Below, one piece after another: positions 63,901 to 64,000 of a stretch of 64,000 nucleotides of DNA. Under the pieces are notes generated by a model. That model was not told the origin of the DNA. It did no database searches and saw only the letters and a list, made by a program, of their open reading frames with translations. The number at the start of each line of letters is the position of its first letter. Positions within the stretch are counted from its first letter, which is position 1. The stretch is taken from NCBI GenBank assembly GCA_902777355.1, contig CACYTU010000002.1, forward strand, positions 1 to 64,000, read 5' to 3'. Both the position numbers and the translations under genes were made by a program. The stretch comes from an uncultured Lachnospiraceae bacterium (GTDB lineage: Bacteria; Bacillota; Clostridia; Lachnospirales; Lachnospiraceae).

Positions 63901-64000
63901 ATGCAGAAAATTGATTTAAACGGAAAGACAATTCTTGTCACGGGCTCTCCCGGTTTTATCGGGGCCAACCTGGTGATCCGTCTGCTGAAGGAGCTGACCT
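63901..64000 (+). CDS. Nucleotide-sugar epimerase, NAD-dependent, start only
   Basis: Only 33 residues are in the window. They contain the Rossmann NAD-binding motif in ILVTGSPGFIGANLVIRLL, as in extended short-chain dehydrogenases. Directly after a UDP-glucose dehydrogenase, a UDP-glucuronate epimerase or decarboxylase is the likeliest product, but this is inference. The start at 63901 follows CAGGAGG by nine bases; an ATG at 63892 is in frame but too close to that site. Confidence 0.8.
   Translation, partial: MQKIDLNGKTILVTGSPGFIGANLVIRLLKELT

Overview
The window looks like part of the chromosome of a Gram-positive anaerobe of the Clostridia, most likely a Lachnospiraceae-type gut bacterium. 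Evidence is the butyrate-pathway hbd and etfBA genes, a long-form hibernation factor, strong AGGAGG ribosome binding sites often paired with TTG or GTG starts, sigma-A type promoters, and cell-wall enzymes of the NlpC/P60 and YkuD families. The species assignment is inference; no marker gene longer than the last bases of a 23S rRNA is present.

Layout. 1-830: the 3' end of a 23S rRNA gene followed by four tRNA genes (Asn, Glu, Met, Leu) and a terminator. 1.0-4.6 kb: two secreted proteins, a repeat protein and an NlpC/P60 endopeptidase with SH3 domains. 5.3-9.1 kb: hibernation factor, 3-hydroxybutyryl-CoA dehydrogenase, then etfB and etfA, both broken by different frame-disrupting lesions. 9.4-10.2 kb: YbaK-type deacylase and tRNA-Arg. 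10.2-11.1 kb: a small element with perfect 15-bp inverted repeats and a candidate non-coding RNA. 11.2-22.3 kb: a transmembrane Ser/Thr kinase and a giant (about 3,090 residue) membrane-anchored surface protein. 22.7-28.5 kb: LacI-type regulator, YkuD L,D-transpeptidase and two NUDIX hydrolases. 28.8-30.2 kb: a secreted GH114-like protein on the minus strand and a 229-bp duplicated repeat.

30.5-64 kb: a lipid kinase followed by a surface-polysaccharide locus, all on the plus strand. It has the machinery for lipid-linked repeat-unit synthesis (polyprenyl sugar-phosphate transferase, GT2 and GT4 glycosyltransferases), two flippases, an O-antigen ligase/polymerase-like protein, two large DUF2142-like membrane proteins, rmlB, rmlC and rmlD for dTDP-rhamnose (rmlA is not in the window), two UDP-glucose dehydrogenase paralogues, one fused to a DNA-binding domain, the start of a nucleotide-sugar epimerase, and decorating enzymes (two acyltransferases, a pyruvyl transferase). 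An IspD/TarI-like cytidylyltransferase and a CDP-alcohol phosphotransferase suggest that a phospho-alditol is also attached. The product is inferred to be a rhamnose- and uronate-containing polymer with acyl, pyruvyl and phospho-alditol groups.

The most unusual feature is the intergenic DNA. Short tandem repeats (8, 15, 35, 38, 39, 73 bp units) lie at many gene ends, several including the stop codon of the gene before them. The clearest candidate for an undescribed element is an exactly 144-bp module of four consecutive hairpins, present three times in tandem before a GT2-GtrA gene and once, 1.4 kb further on, directly before a flippase. Stem sequences differ between copies in a base-pair-preserving way, and in one copy the last hairpin carries the ribosome binding site in its loop and the start codon at its foot.
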